From: Microbacterium galbinum
Lineage (GTDB): Bacteria; Actinomycetota; Actinomycetes; Actinomycetales; Microbacteriaceae
Direction of reading: 5' to 3'
DNA: 64,000 bases
Assembly: GCF_023091225.1 (NCBI RefSeq)
Contig: NZ_JAHWXM010000002.1
Location: forward strand, 186,001 to 250,000
The notes beneath the pieces were generated by a model. The model made no database searches and had not been told where the DNA came from. It saw nothing but the letters and a program-made list of their open reading frames with translations. A program made the position numbers and the translations under genes. Each line of letters starts with the position of its first letter. Within the stretch, counting starts at the first letter, position 1. Shown piece after piece: positions 17,519 through 25,071 of this stretch.

Positions 17519-19066
17519 ATGTCTGGGCAGAGCAATGAATCCCGCAAGGTCGCTGGAGCGACCTATACACGTGCCGGGAGCGAGTACTTCGAGAAACGCA
17601 CACTGAAGAGGTCGGCCGGCGTCTGGGGCCTGTGGGGACTCGCGGTCGCCGCTGTCATCTCGGGAGACTTCTCGGGATGGAACTTCGGTATCGACTTCGC
17701 GGGGTTCGGCGGGATGCTCATCGCCTTCGTCATCCTCGTGGCGATGTACTACGGCATGATCTTCGCCATCGGCGAGATGGCGGCTGCGATGCCGCACACC
17801 GGTGGCGCCTACTCCTTCGCCCGCTCGGCCATGGGGCCGTGGGGCGGCCTGGTCACCGGAGCCGCCGAGACGATCGAGTACGTCGCGACCACGGCGGTGA
17901 TCGTCTACTTCTCGGCGTCGTATGCCAATGGGATCACGAGCGAACTGCTCGGTCTCGAACTCCCCGGATGGGTCTGGTACCTCATCCTCTACGTCGTCTT
18001 CATCGCGCTGAACTCCGCGGGAGCGGCCATCTCGTTCCGCTTCGCGATCGTCGTCTCCGTGATCTCGATCGGCATCATCCTCGTCTTCTCGCTCATTGCG
18101 CTGTTCTCCGGTGCGTTCTCGTGGGATGCCCTGTGGGACATCGTCCCCGACGAGGGCCAGTCGACCTTCCTCCCCCACGGCGTCCTGCCGATCCTGTTCG
18201 CCCTCCCGTTCGCGATGTGGTTCTTCCTCGGCATCGAAGAGCTGCCGCTCGCGGCCGAGGAATCGCACAACCCCACCCGCGACATCCCGAAGGCCGGGTT
18301 CTGGGCGCGCGGCACCCTCATCGTCACCGGACTCCTGGTGCTGTTCCTCAACACCGGCGTGATCGGTGCCGAGGCGACCGGAACCGCGGGAGAGCCCCTG
18401 CTCGACGGCTTCCGCGCGATCGTGGGAGACCAGCTCGCCGCCGTGCTCGCGCTGTTCGCCCTGATCGGCCTGCTCGCCTCGCTGCAGGGCATCATGTTCG
18501 CCTACGGCCGCAACATGTACTCGCTGTCGCGCGCCGGGTACTACCCGCGCTTCCTCTCACTGACGGGCAAGCGCCAGACACCGTGGGTCGCTCTCACGGT
18601 CGGCGCCGCGATCGGCTTCGTCGCCCTGATCGTGCTCGACGTGCTCACCGCGGTCGACTCCGAGGGTGCGGGAACGGTGGCCGGGGCGATCGTGCTGAAC
18701 ATCGCGGTCTGGGGCGCGGTCGTCGCCTACGGGCTGCAGCTCGTGTCGTTCATCATCCTGCGCAAGAAGTTCCCGAACGTCGATCGTCCGTACGTCAGCC
18801 CCTGGGGCATCCCCGGCGCCGTCATCGCGCTCGTCATCGCGGCGCTCATCTTCGTCGGCTTCCTGCTCAACCCGACGTTCGGCCCGGCCATCATCGCGAT
18901 CGCGATCGTGTACGCGATCATCCTGCTCGGATTCGGGCTCTTCTTCCGCCACCGCCTCGTGCTCTCCCCCGAAGAGGAGTACGCGCTCTCGGGCGGCTCG
19001 CACGGAGACCCGCAGGCCGAGGGCTACGACGCGATGGAGGGCGAGGTCTTCGACGAGAAGGCGTGA
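17519..19066 (+). CDS. APC-family amine/amino-acid permease (ethanolamine permease-like)
   Basis: A 515-residue permease with about twelve transmembrane helices. The glycine-rich first helix (AVISGDFSGWNFGIDFAGFG), the MPHTGGAYSFARSAMGPWGG loop and WFFLGIEELPLAAEE are characteristic of the ethanolamine:H+ symporter subgroup of the APC superfamily rather than PuuP-like putrescine importers. This is recognition by eye, not a database score. The ATG at 17519 follows GCGGAG. It is divergent from the ligase operon and is presumably its uptake system. Confidence 0.85.
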   Translation: MSGQSNESRKVAGATYTRAGSEYFEKRTLKRSAGVWGLWGLAVAAVISGDFSGWNFGIDFAGFGGMLIAFVILVAMYYGMIFAIGEMAAAMPHTGGAYSFARSAMGPWGGLVTGAAETIEYVATTAVIVYFSASYANGITSELLGLELPGWVWYLILYVVFIALNSAGAAISFRFAIVVSVISIGIILVFSLIALFSGAFSWDALWDIVPDEGQSTFLPHGVLPILFALPFAMWFFLGIEELPLAAEESHNPTRDIPKAGFWARGTLIVTGLLVLFLNTGVIGAEATGTAGEPLLDGFRAIVGDQLAAVLALFALIGLLASLQGIMFAYGRNMYSLSRAGYYPRFLSLTGKRQTPWVALTVGAAIGFVALIVLDVLTAVDSEGAGTVAGAIVLNIAVWGAVVAYGLQLVSFIILRKKFPNVDRPYVSPWGIPGAVIALVIAALIFVGFLLNPTFGPAIIAIAIVYAIILLGFGLFFRHRLVLSPEEEYALSGGSHGDPQAEGYDAMEGEVFDEKA

Positions 19067-19079
19067 GAGGCGAGGAGCG

Positions 19080-19352
19080 CTACTTCGAATCGAAGTCGAA
19101 CGCCTTGAGCAGCTCGGCGACGGCCTGGTCGCGCTCCTCCCCGCCCGCCTCGAACATGTGCGTCACGTGGGTGCGCAGATGGTTCTCGAGCAGCAGCCGG
19201 TTGAGGGACTCGAGCGACTTCTGGATCGCGCGGGACTGCGTGATGATGTCCATGCAGTAGTCCTCGCTCTCGATCATCCGAGCGACCCCGCGGAGCTGCC
19301 CCTCGAGGATGGCGGTGCGGTGCAGGGCGCGCTTCTTGATGTCTTCGATCAC
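19080..19352 (-). CDS. CsoR/RcnR-family metal-responsive repressor with C-H-H signature
   Basis: A 90-residue all-helical repressor. The metal-site positions are Cys33 (EDYCMD), His58 and His62 (ENHLRTHV), with the spacing of CsoR Cys36-His61-Cys65 but histidine in place of the second cysteine. This resembles RcnR (Cys35, His60, His64) although the RcnR N-terminal His3 equivalent is missing. The sensed ion is unclear. The GTG start is supported by TAACCT 6 nt upstream (leaderless). No metal transporter is adjacent. Confidence 0.88.
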   Translation of the reverse strand: MIEDIKKRALHRTAILEGQLRGVARMIESEDYCMDIITQSRAIQKSLESLNRLLLENHLRTHVTHMFEAGGEERDQAVAELLKAFDFDSK

Positions 19353-19358
19353 GCATCG

Positions 19359-19364
19359 AGGTTA
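19359..19364 (-). promoter_or_regulatory. -10 element (TAACCT) of the leaderless CsoR-like gene
   Basis: On the minus strand TAACCT is followed by CGATGC and then the GTG start at 19352, with no ribosome-binding site. Confidence 0.55.
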
Positions 19365-19381
19365 CCCCGCTCATGAGTCAC

Positions 19382-19795
19382 TCATCCGTCGAAGGGATCG
19401 ACCACCGGGAGCCCGGGAACGTCGAAGTCCTTCACGTTGCGGGTCACCAGCGTGAGCCCGTGGTGAAGAGCGGTCGCGGCGATCAACGCATCACCGAGGG
19501 GACGACGATCGGGCACCTGGATCGCCGCCACCAGCTGCGCGACCGCACCGGTCACCTCGAGCGCGGGAATGGCGAGGCCCTGCAGCACGGATCGGAACCA
19601 TCGGTCGAGTGATGCTGCGGCGACGGCATCACGACGCTGCACGAGAAGGATGCCGCGTCGGAGTTCGAGCTCGGTGACCACGCTGATCCGCAGGGATCGC
19701 CGCGGCGTCGCCTCGAACCAGCGCACGACACCGGCATCGGGCCGCGGTCGACGGGTCTCCGAGACCACGTTCGTGTCGAGCAGGAACCCCGTCAC
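19382..19795 (-). CDS. VapC-like PIN-domain toxin (ribonuclease)
   Basis: A 137-residue PIN domain with the family acidic residues: Asp7 in LLDTNVVSE, Glu in VVTELELRRG, Asp in LGDALIAATA and Asp in TRNVKDFD. VapC toxins cut tRNA or rRNA when freed from the antitoxin. The GTG start overlaps the antitoxin stop by 4 nt (GTGA), the usual antitoxin-toxin coupling. Confidence 0.9.
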   Translation of the reverse strand: MTGFLLDTNVVSETRRPRPDAGVVRWFEATPRRSLRISVVTELELRRGILLVQRRDAVAAASLDRWFRSVLQGLAIPALEVTGAVAQLVAAIQVPDRRPLGDALIAATALHHGLTLVTRNVKDFDVPGLPVVDPFDG

Positions 19796-20082
19796 AGGTC
19801 GACCTCCCGCTCGAGGTCGCGCGCTCGTTCCGACGCGAGGTCGTCCATGATGCGGCCGAAGACGTCGTCGGGATCCGCGCTCGTCAGCACGGGCGCGATC
19901 ACATCGAGCAGCGACCGATCGTCGCCTGCGGGCGACTCAGACCGCAGCCGCTCGTACTCGTCGATGTTCAGCAGCACGTAGGCCGGCTCGCCTCGGCGGG
20001 TCACGAGCACCGGCTCCTCGTCGGCGATGCGCTGCGCACGCGCGACGGATTGATTGAAATCTCGAGCGGACATACGGAACAC
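19792..20082 (-). CDS. Phd/YefM-type antitoxin of the PIN toxin
   Basis: A 96-residue protein with the Phd/YefM DNA-binding fold: ARDFNQSVARAQRIA, VLVTRRGEPAYVLLNIDEYERL. The C-terminal acidic helix should block the PIN active site. The GTG at 20082 has GAGG 8 nt upstream; an in-frame ATG at 20073 is the alternative. It should bind the palindrome just upstream to repress the pair. Confidence 0.9.
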   Translation of the reverse strand: MFRMSARDFNQSVARAQRIADEEPVLVTRRGEPAYVLLNIDEYERLRSESPAGDDRSLLDVIAPVLTSADPDDVFGRIMDDLASERARDLEREVDL

Positions 20083-20100
20083 GATGCACCTCGTTTCTGA

Positions 20101-20118
20101 TGTAGTGAGGGTACTACA
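20101..20118. promoter_or_regulatory. Palindromic operator of the toxin-antitoxin pair
   Basis: Perfect inverted repeat TGTAGT-N6-ACTACA, 18 nt upstream of the antitoxin start. Phd/YefM-type antitoxins bind palindromes in this position to autorepress. Confidence 0.6.
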
Positions 20119-20144
20119 CAGACACGGCGTGAAAGGATGCCTTC

Positions 20145-21422
20145 ATGCCGCGCACACCGATGGCGATGCTCTCGCCCGCCGATCAGGTCCGTCTCCGCGC
20201 GCTGCGCCGTATGAAGGCGGTCGCCCTGGGGGCGCTGATCTTCATGGCCGTCGTGTTCGTGTTCGCCTTCGCGTTCCAGGAGCGGATGAGCTGGCTCGGG
20301 TACGTGCGCGCCGCGGCAGAGGGCGGAATGGTGGGTGCCCTCGCCGACTGGTTCGCGGTGACGGCGCTCTTCCGCCGCCCGCTGGCCCTACCCATCCCGC
20401 ACACCGCGATCATCCCGAGCCGCAAGGACGAGATCGGCCGCAGCCTGGGCGAGTTCGTCGAGACGAACTTCCTCGAGGCGAGCGTCGTGCGCACGAAGCT
20501 GTCGTCCACCGCCATCGCGCAGCGTGCCGGCGAGTGGCTGCGCGAGACGCCGCACGCCGAGCGGGTCGGCGCCGAGGGCGCGACGATCGCCACCGCGATC
20601 CTCAACGGGCTCAGCGACGACGACGTGCGCGATCTCATCTCCGACCTCGCGCGCGAGCACCTCGTCTCCCCCGAGTGGGGCCCGCCCGCGGGCGCCTGGC
20701 TCGAGAAGATCGTCGAGGCCGACGCCCATCACGGCGCGGTCGACCTCGCCGCCGACAGCATCGGGCGCTGGCTCGAGGCGAACGCCGAGTCGTTCTCCGG
20801 CCTCGTCTCCCGGCGCCTGCCTTCATGGGTGCCGCGGCTCGCGCACCGCTTCGTCGACGACACCGTCTACAACGAGGCCGTGAAGTTCGTGCAGGCGGTG
20901 CAGGCCGATCCCCGGCATCCGGCCCGCCTGGCGATCGACGGCTACCTCGGCCGCCTCGCCGACAGTCTGCAGAACGACCCGACCACCCGCGCGAAGCTCG
21001 AGAACGCGAAGGCGTCGCTGTTCGACAGCCCCCGCGTCGGCGCCCTCGCCGCCGAGGCGTGGAACACCGCGAAGAACGGCCTGCTCACGGCCCTGGCCGA
21101 CCCCGAGAGCGGGCTGCGCCGCCGGGCCGTGCAGGCGCTCGAGGAGGTGGGCGAGCGTCTGACGACGGATGCCGCGCTGCAGCGCCGCGTCGACACCTGG
21201 GTATCGGATGCGGCGGTCTTCCTCGTCGACCGCTACCGCCACGACATCGCCTCGATCATCACCGACACCGTCGAACGCTGGGACCCGGCCGAGACGACCG
21301 AGAAGATCGAGCTCATGGTCGGCCGCGACCTGCAGTACATCCGCCTGAACGGCACGTTCGTCGGTGCTCTCGCCGGCCTCGCCATCTTCTCGATCGCCCA
21401 CGCCCTGATCCCCGGAGTCTGA
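20145..21422 (+). CDS. DUF445 membrane-anchored protein
   Basis: A 425-residue member of the DUF445/YheB family. It has one N-terminal transmembrane segment (residues ~26-45), then the signature GGMVGALADWFAVTALFRRPL and IPHTAIIPSRKDEIGRSLG, a long soluble helical middle, and a second hydrophobic segment at the C terminus (NGTFVGALAGLAIFSIAHAL). Function is unknown in the family. The ATG follows GAAAGGA. It lies 1 nt before the ureohydrolase and is co-transcribed with it. Confidence 0.85.
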   Translation: MPRTPMAMLSPADQVRLRALRRMKAVALGALIFMAVVFVFAFAFQERMSWLGYVRAAAEGGMVGALADWFAVTALFRRPLALPIPHTAIIPSRKDEIGRSLGEFVETNFLEASVVRTKLSSTAIAQRAGEWLRETPHAERVGAEGATIATAILNGLSDDDVRDLISDLAREHLVSPEWGPPAGAWLEKIVEADAHHGAVDLAADSIGRWLEANAESFSGLVSRRLPSWVPRLAHRFVDDTVYNEAVKFVQAVQADPRHPARLAIDGYLGRLADSLQNDPTTRAKLENAKASLFDSPRVGALAAEAWNTAKNGLLTALADPESGLRRRAVQALEEVGERLTTDAALQRRVDTWVSDAAVFLVDRYRHDIASIITDTVERWDPAETTEKIELMVGRDLQYIRLNGTFVGALAGLAIFSIAHALIPGV

Positions 21423-21423
21423 C

Positions 21424-22338
21424 ATGGCCCTCTCGCACGATCCGCTCTGGCCGCGCGCCGGATCCTGGCCCTCTCCCGACGCCGTCGACGACGCGGAGGC
21501 CGTGCTGCTGGGTGTCCCGGCCTGGCGCACGTCGCTCTCACCCACGGGTGCCGGGGCGACTCCGGCCGCGATCCGCGACGCACTCCCCCGCTACGGCACC
21601 GCGCTGATGGGCCCGCCGGCGATCGACCTGAACGAGGTGCTGCGCATCGCGGATGCCGGCGACGTGCACGAGCCCGACGGCGACGAGGGCGAGGCATCCG
21701 TCATCGCGCGGGTGCGGGAACTCTCGGAGTCGTTCGTCATCGCGCTCGGCGGCGACAACTCCCTCACCTACCCCGTGGCGCTGGGCGCCCAGGCGACCGG
21801 TTTGATCACCTTCGACGCGCACTTCGACCTGCGCGACGGCGTCTCGAACGGAACCCCGGTGCGCCGGCTCGTCGAAGACGTCCCCGTGCTCTCGACGCTC
21901 GACACCGCCCGCATCGACCCGACGCGCATCGTGCAGATCGGCATCGCCGACTTCGCGAACTCGGTCGCCTACGCCCGCCGGGCGGCGGACTGGGGCATCC
22001 GGGTGATCACGCTCGATGAGGTGCGCCGCCGCGGTGTCGACGACGTCGTGAACGAAGCCCTCGAGATCGCCGGTGCCGGATCAGATGCCCGCGTCCACCT
22101 CGACATCGACGTCGACGTCTGCGACCGCTCGGTCGCCCCCGGTTGCCCCGCGAGCGTGCCCGGTGGCCTGCAGGCGTGGGAGCTGCGCGCCCTCACCCGC
22201 GCCGTCGCCGCCGACCCGCGCGTCGTCAGCGCCGACCTCGCCGAGGTCGACGCCACAGCGGATGCCGACGACGCCCGCACCGTGCGCCTCGCAGCCCTCT
22301 GCGTGCTGGAGCTGCTCGCCGGGCTCGCCTTGCGCTGA
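21424..22338 (+). CDS. Ureohydrolase (arginase/agmatinase/formimidoylglutamase family), GGDNS variant
   Basis: A 304-residue ureohydrolase-fold protein. Metal motifs are GGDNS (109-113), DAHFDLRD (131-138) and HLDIDVDVCD (225-234). The first normally reads GGDHS, whose histidine binds one Mn ion; here it is Asn112. Asp131, His133, Asp135, Asp227 and Asp229 are kept. Substrate could be formimidoylglutamate, agmatine, guanidino acids or arginine. No hut or speA genes are nearby. The protein ends at a strong hairpin terminator. Confidence 0.8.
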   Translation: MALSHDPLWPRAGSWPSPDAVDDAEAVLLGVPAWRTSLSPTGAGATPAAIRDALPRYGTALMGPPAIDLNEVLRIADAGDVHEPDGDEGEASVIARVRELSESFVIALGGDNSLTYPVALGAQATGLITFDAHFDLRDGVSNGTPVRRLVEDVPVLSTLDTARIDPTRIVQIGIADFANSVAYARRAADWGIRVITLDEVRRRGVDDVVNEALEIAGAGSDARVHLDIDVDVCDRSVAPGCPASVPGGLQAWELRALTRAVAADPRVVSADLAEVDATADADDARTVRLAALCVLELLAGLALR

Positions 22339-22366
22339 GTCCTTCAGCCACCCGTCGGGAAAGCAG

Positions 22367-22394
22367 AAACCCCCGGGCGGCTGCCCGGGGGTTT
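22367..22394 (+). terminator. Rho-independent terminator after the ureohydrolase
   Basis: A 12-bp perfect stem AAACCCCCGGGC / GCCCGGGGGTTT with a GGCT loop and trailing T run. It also lies just past the minus-strand tRNA-Ala and can serve both strands. Confidence 0.85.
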
Positions 22395-22400
22395 TCGTGG

Positions 22401-22476
22401 TGGTGGACCTAAGGGGATTCGAACCCCTGACCTCCTCGATGCGAACGAGGCGCGCTACCAACTGCGCCATAGGCCC
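22401..22476 (-). tRNA. tRNA-Ala (anticodon CGC)
   Basis: Full cloverleaf on the minus strand: acceptor GGGCCTA / TAGGTCC (one G-T pair), anticodon stem CCTCG / CGAGG with loop TTCGCAT giving anticodon CGC (codon GCG), T arm with GGTTCGAATCC, discriminator A, and CCA encoded in the DNA (22403-22401). Confidence 0.95.
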
Positions 22477-22526
22477 TTACGGAGATCAACATTATCACGA
22501 CGTCGACCCCACCTCGGACGCCGCGA

Positions 22527-23402
22527 TCACCCTGCCGCGCGACGGGCGAGCATGTCGCGCACGTGCGCCTCGATCTCGGCGTCGTCGACGAAGCCCATCT
22601 TCGCGTAGGGCGAAGCCTCGGCAGCAGGAGCGGTACGCGGGGCGGGAATCCGCACGGGCGCCGGAGCCTGCTCGGCGGCGATCTGCTCGGCGCGGGCGCG
22701 GAGTTCCGCAAGCCGTGCGGCCTTGCGGAGCTGCTCCTGCGCGTCGATCTCGGCGCGGGCGGTCTGCGCGCGCGACCCGGCGACCGCGACAAGCGGCTCG
22801 GGCAGCGGACGCGGGGTCCACGTCGCACGACCCTGGTCGTGGATCTCGGGCGCGACGCGCTCTCGCGGCGCCTCGGCGACCACATGACTCGCACGGGCGA
22901 CTCGACCAGCGACAGCGGCCATCCGCTGCAGCGCGATCGCGCCGAGCAGGGCCAGAGCCCCGCCGACCCACAGCAGGGTCGACGCTCCGGTCGCGAGCAG
23001 TTGCCACACGCCGAGTCCCGCGAGCACCACTCCGACGAGCGCGGCGACGGTCGACAGCATCCGCACCCGACGACGCGCACGCGCCTGACGGATCACCGGA
23101 TCGGCCCGCGTCGCCGCGAGTTCGGCACGCAGCGCCTCGAGCTCCGCGGACTCGCGCTCGGACTGCACGCGTTTGGCGAGCTTCTGCTGCGCCAGCGCGG
23201 TGCGAGCGCTCAGCTCGACGCGCACCTCTTCGGGGGTCTCGCTCGTCTCGGCGAGGATGCGCAGCGCCTGGTTCAGGCGCACGGCGTTGCGCTCGGCGGC
23301 GTTGTACTGGAAACGGCCGCGCCACGAGGGCAGCAGATAGAGCATCCACAGGAGCACGGCGACGAGCACGATCACTCCCCCGCTCAGCACCGGCCCGTCC
23401 AT
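22527..23402 (-). CDS. Membrane protein of unknown function with coiled-coil regions
   Basis: A 291-residue protein with one N-terminal transmembrane helix (GGVIVLVAVLLWMLYLLPSW), a charged helical stretch rich in Arg, Glu and Gln (~residues 28-110), a double transmembrane hairpin (~117-165), and a second charged helical C-terminal half. Similar proteins occur beside galU in related actinomycetes as far as I recall, but no function is established. The ATG at 23402 is supported by TACCGT 7 nt upstream on the minus strand (leaderless). The longer open frame to 23528 has no extra support. Confidence 0.7.
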   Translation of the reverse strand: MDGPVLSGGVIVLVAVLLWMLYLLPSWRGRFQYNAAERNAVRLNQALRILAETSETPEEVRVELSARTALAQQKLAKRVQSERESAELEALRAELAATRADPVIRQARARRRVRMLSTVAALVGVVLAGLGVWQLLATGASTLLWVGGALALLGAIALQRMAAVAGRVARASHVVAEAPRERVAPEIHDQGRATWTPRPLPEPLVAVAGSRAQTARAEIDAQEQLRKAARLAELRARAEQIAAEQAPAPVRIPAPRTAPAAEASPYAKMGFVDDAEIEAHVRDMLARRAAG

Positions 23403-23409
23403 ATCGATA

Positions 23410-23415
23410 ACGGTA
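23410..23415 (-). promoter_or_regulatory. -10 element (TACCGT) of a leaderless membrane-protein gene
   Basis: TACCGT on the minus strand, then 7 nt to the ATG at 23402. Confidence 0.5.
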
Positions 23416-23487
23416 AGGGTACGAAGGTCGCTCGGCCCCCAGCCGGGCGCGTGTCGCGACCAGACGGATGCTTCCGACGGCGTGTCG

Positions 23488-24120
23488 TCAGACGGAGAGC
23501 CGGTCCGACGGAGGGATCGTCGCGGCATCCGGAGGAACCTGACCGCTCAACCAGCGCGCCAGCACCCCCTGCGGCACGTCCTCCTTCGTCAGCGCGAACG
23601 CGTAGTGGTCGCGCCAATCGCCGTCGATGTGGATGTACCGACGACGCAGTCCCTCGTAACGGAAACCGAGCTTCTGCACCACCCGCAGGCTCGCCGCGTT
23701 CTCGGGGCGGATGCAGATCTCCATGCGGTGCAGGCCGTACTCGACGAAGCACGCATCCGTCGCGAGCGCGACCGCGGTGGGGGTGATGCCCTTGCCCGCG
23801 AACTTCTCGCTGACCCAGTACCCGATCGTCGCCGAGCAGAGCGACCCGCGTGAGACTCCCCACACGTTCAACTGACCGGCGACCTCGCCGTCGTACTCCA
23901 TGACGAACGGGTATCCGGCGCCGTCGCGGTACTGCTGGAGCAGACGACGGATGCTCAGGCGCATGTCGAACGACACCGAGCCGTAGGGAACCGTGGCCTC
24001 CCACGGCTGCAACCAGGACCGGTTCGCGAGCAGCTCCTGCTGGAGCACGCGGGCATCCTTCGTGCGCACGAGGCGCAGCTCGATCGATCCGTGTCGCATG
24101 CCCGCCATGAGATCCATCAT
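23488..24120 (-). CDS. rimJ: GNAT N-acetyltransferase (RimJ/RimL-like)
   Basis: A ~210-residue GNAT protein: substrate-side YPFVMEYDGEVAGQLNVWG, acetyl-CoA loop around SEKFAGKGITPTAVAL, and the C-terminal HRMEICIRPENAASLRV and KLGFRYEGLRRRYIHIDG typical of ribosomal-protein alanine acetyltransferases. It starts 23 nt after the galU stop. ATGs at 24120, 24117 and 24108 are all possible; 24120 is chosen because it is the first ATG after galU. A galU-rimJ linkage is common in actinomycetes. Confidence 0.85.
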   Translation of the reverse strand: MMDLMAGMRHGSIELRLVRTKDARVLQQELLANRSWLQPWEATVPYGSVSFDMRLSIRRLLQQYRDGAGYPFVMEYDGEVAGQLNVWGVSRGSLCSATIGYWVSEKFAGKGITPTAVALATDACFVEYGLHRMEICIRPENAASLRVVQKLGFRYEGLRRRYIHIDGDWRDHYAFALTKEDVPQGVLARWLSGQVPPDAATIPPSDRLSV

Positions 24121-24143
24121 CTCGCGCTCGACCCGCCGGAGGC

Positions 24144-25031
24144 CTAGAGGCGCTCGGCGAACTCCTTCAACCACGGGCGCAGCTCGCCGCCGAGGTCGTC
24201 GCGGTCGGAGGCCAGCTGCACGATCGCCTTGATGTACTCGACCCGGTCACCGGTGTCGTACCGCCGACCGCCGAAGATCACGCCGACCACTCCGGGGCCC
24301 GACGGGTCGGCCGCCATCTCCTGCAGCGCATCGGTCAGCTGGATCTCCCCGCCCTTGCCGGGTTCGGTGTGCTCGAGGATGTCGAAGATCGACGCGGGCA
24401 GCACGTAGCGCCCGATGACGGCGAGGTTCGACGGGGCGTCCTCGCGCGCGGGCTTCTCGACGAGTCCGGTGACGCGCACGGCATCCGAACCCTCGATGTC
24501 CTCGACGGCCGCCGTGCCGTACATGTGGATGTTCGCGGGATCGACCTCCATGAGGGCGATCACGGCGGCGCCGGAGCGCTCGTGCTCGGCCAGCATCTCG
24601 GTGAGCAGCGGATCGCGCTCGTCGATGAGATCATCGCCCAGGAGCACGGCGAAGGAGCTGTCGCCGACGTGCGCGCGGGCACGCAGCACGGCATGGCCGA
24701 GTCCCTTCGGCTCGCCCTGGCGCACGAAGTGGATGTCGGCGAGGTCGCTCGAGCGCACGACGCGCTCCAGGCGACCGTGGTCGCCCTTCTCCATGAGCTT
24801 GACCTCGAGCTCGGGCACCGAGTCGAAGTGGTTGGAGATCGCGTTCTTGTTGCGTCCGATGATGACGAGGATGTCGTCGATCCCGGCATCCGCCGCCTCT
24901 TCGACCACGTACTGGATGGCCGGCTTGTCGACGACCGGCAGCATCTCCTTCGGCATCGCCTTCGTCGCCGGCAGGAAGCGCGTCCCCAGACCTGCCGCAG
25001 GAATGACCGCCTTGAACTTCTGTGTACCCAT
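24144..25031 (-). CDS. galU: UTP-glucose-1-phosphate uridylyltransferase
   Basis: A 295-residue nucleotidyltransferase that makes UDP-glucose for cell-wall and polysaccharide synthesis. The nucleotide-binding signature IPAAGLGTRFLPATKAMPKE, FVRQGEPKGLGHAV, GDDLIDE and the VEKPARE loop are all present, and the length is typical. TAGGCT lies 6 nt before the ATG with no ribosome-binding site, so the transcript is probably leaderless. It is divergent from 5-formyl-THF cyclo-ligase. Confidence 0.96.
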   Translation of the reverse strand: MGTQKFKAVIPAAGLGTRFLPATKAMPKEMLPVVDKPAIQYVVEEAADAGIDDILVIIGRNKNAISNHFDSVPELEVKLMEKGDHGRLERVVRSSDLADIHFVRQGEPKGLGHAVLRARAHVGDSSFAVLLGDDLIDERDPLLTEMLAEHERSGAAVIALMEVDPANIHMYGTAAVEDIEGSDAVRVTGLVEKPAREDAPSNLAVIGRYVLPASIFDILEHTEPGKGGEIQLTDALQEMAADPSGPGVVGVIFGGRRYDTGDRVEYIKAIVQLASDRDDLGGELRPWLKEFAERL

Positions 25032-25037
25032 CCCGAC

Positions 25038-25064
25038 AGCCTACCGGTGGGCGCCGCGTAGACT
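25038..25064. promoter_or_regulatory. Back-to-back leaderless promoters for galU and 5-FCL
   Basis: Minus-strand TAGGCT (25038-25043) serves galU with a 6-nt gap. Plus-strand TAGACT (25059-25064) serves the cyclo-ligase with a 7-nt gap. The two -10 elements are 15 bp apart, so two polymerases cannot be seated at once and the promoters probably interfere. Confidence 0.6.
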
Positions 25065-25071
25065 CTGAGCC

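Noticed and set aside
22401..22476. tRNA-Ala as an integration site for a mobile element
   Set aside because: No integrase, no direct repeat of the tRNA 3' end and no change in composition beside it.
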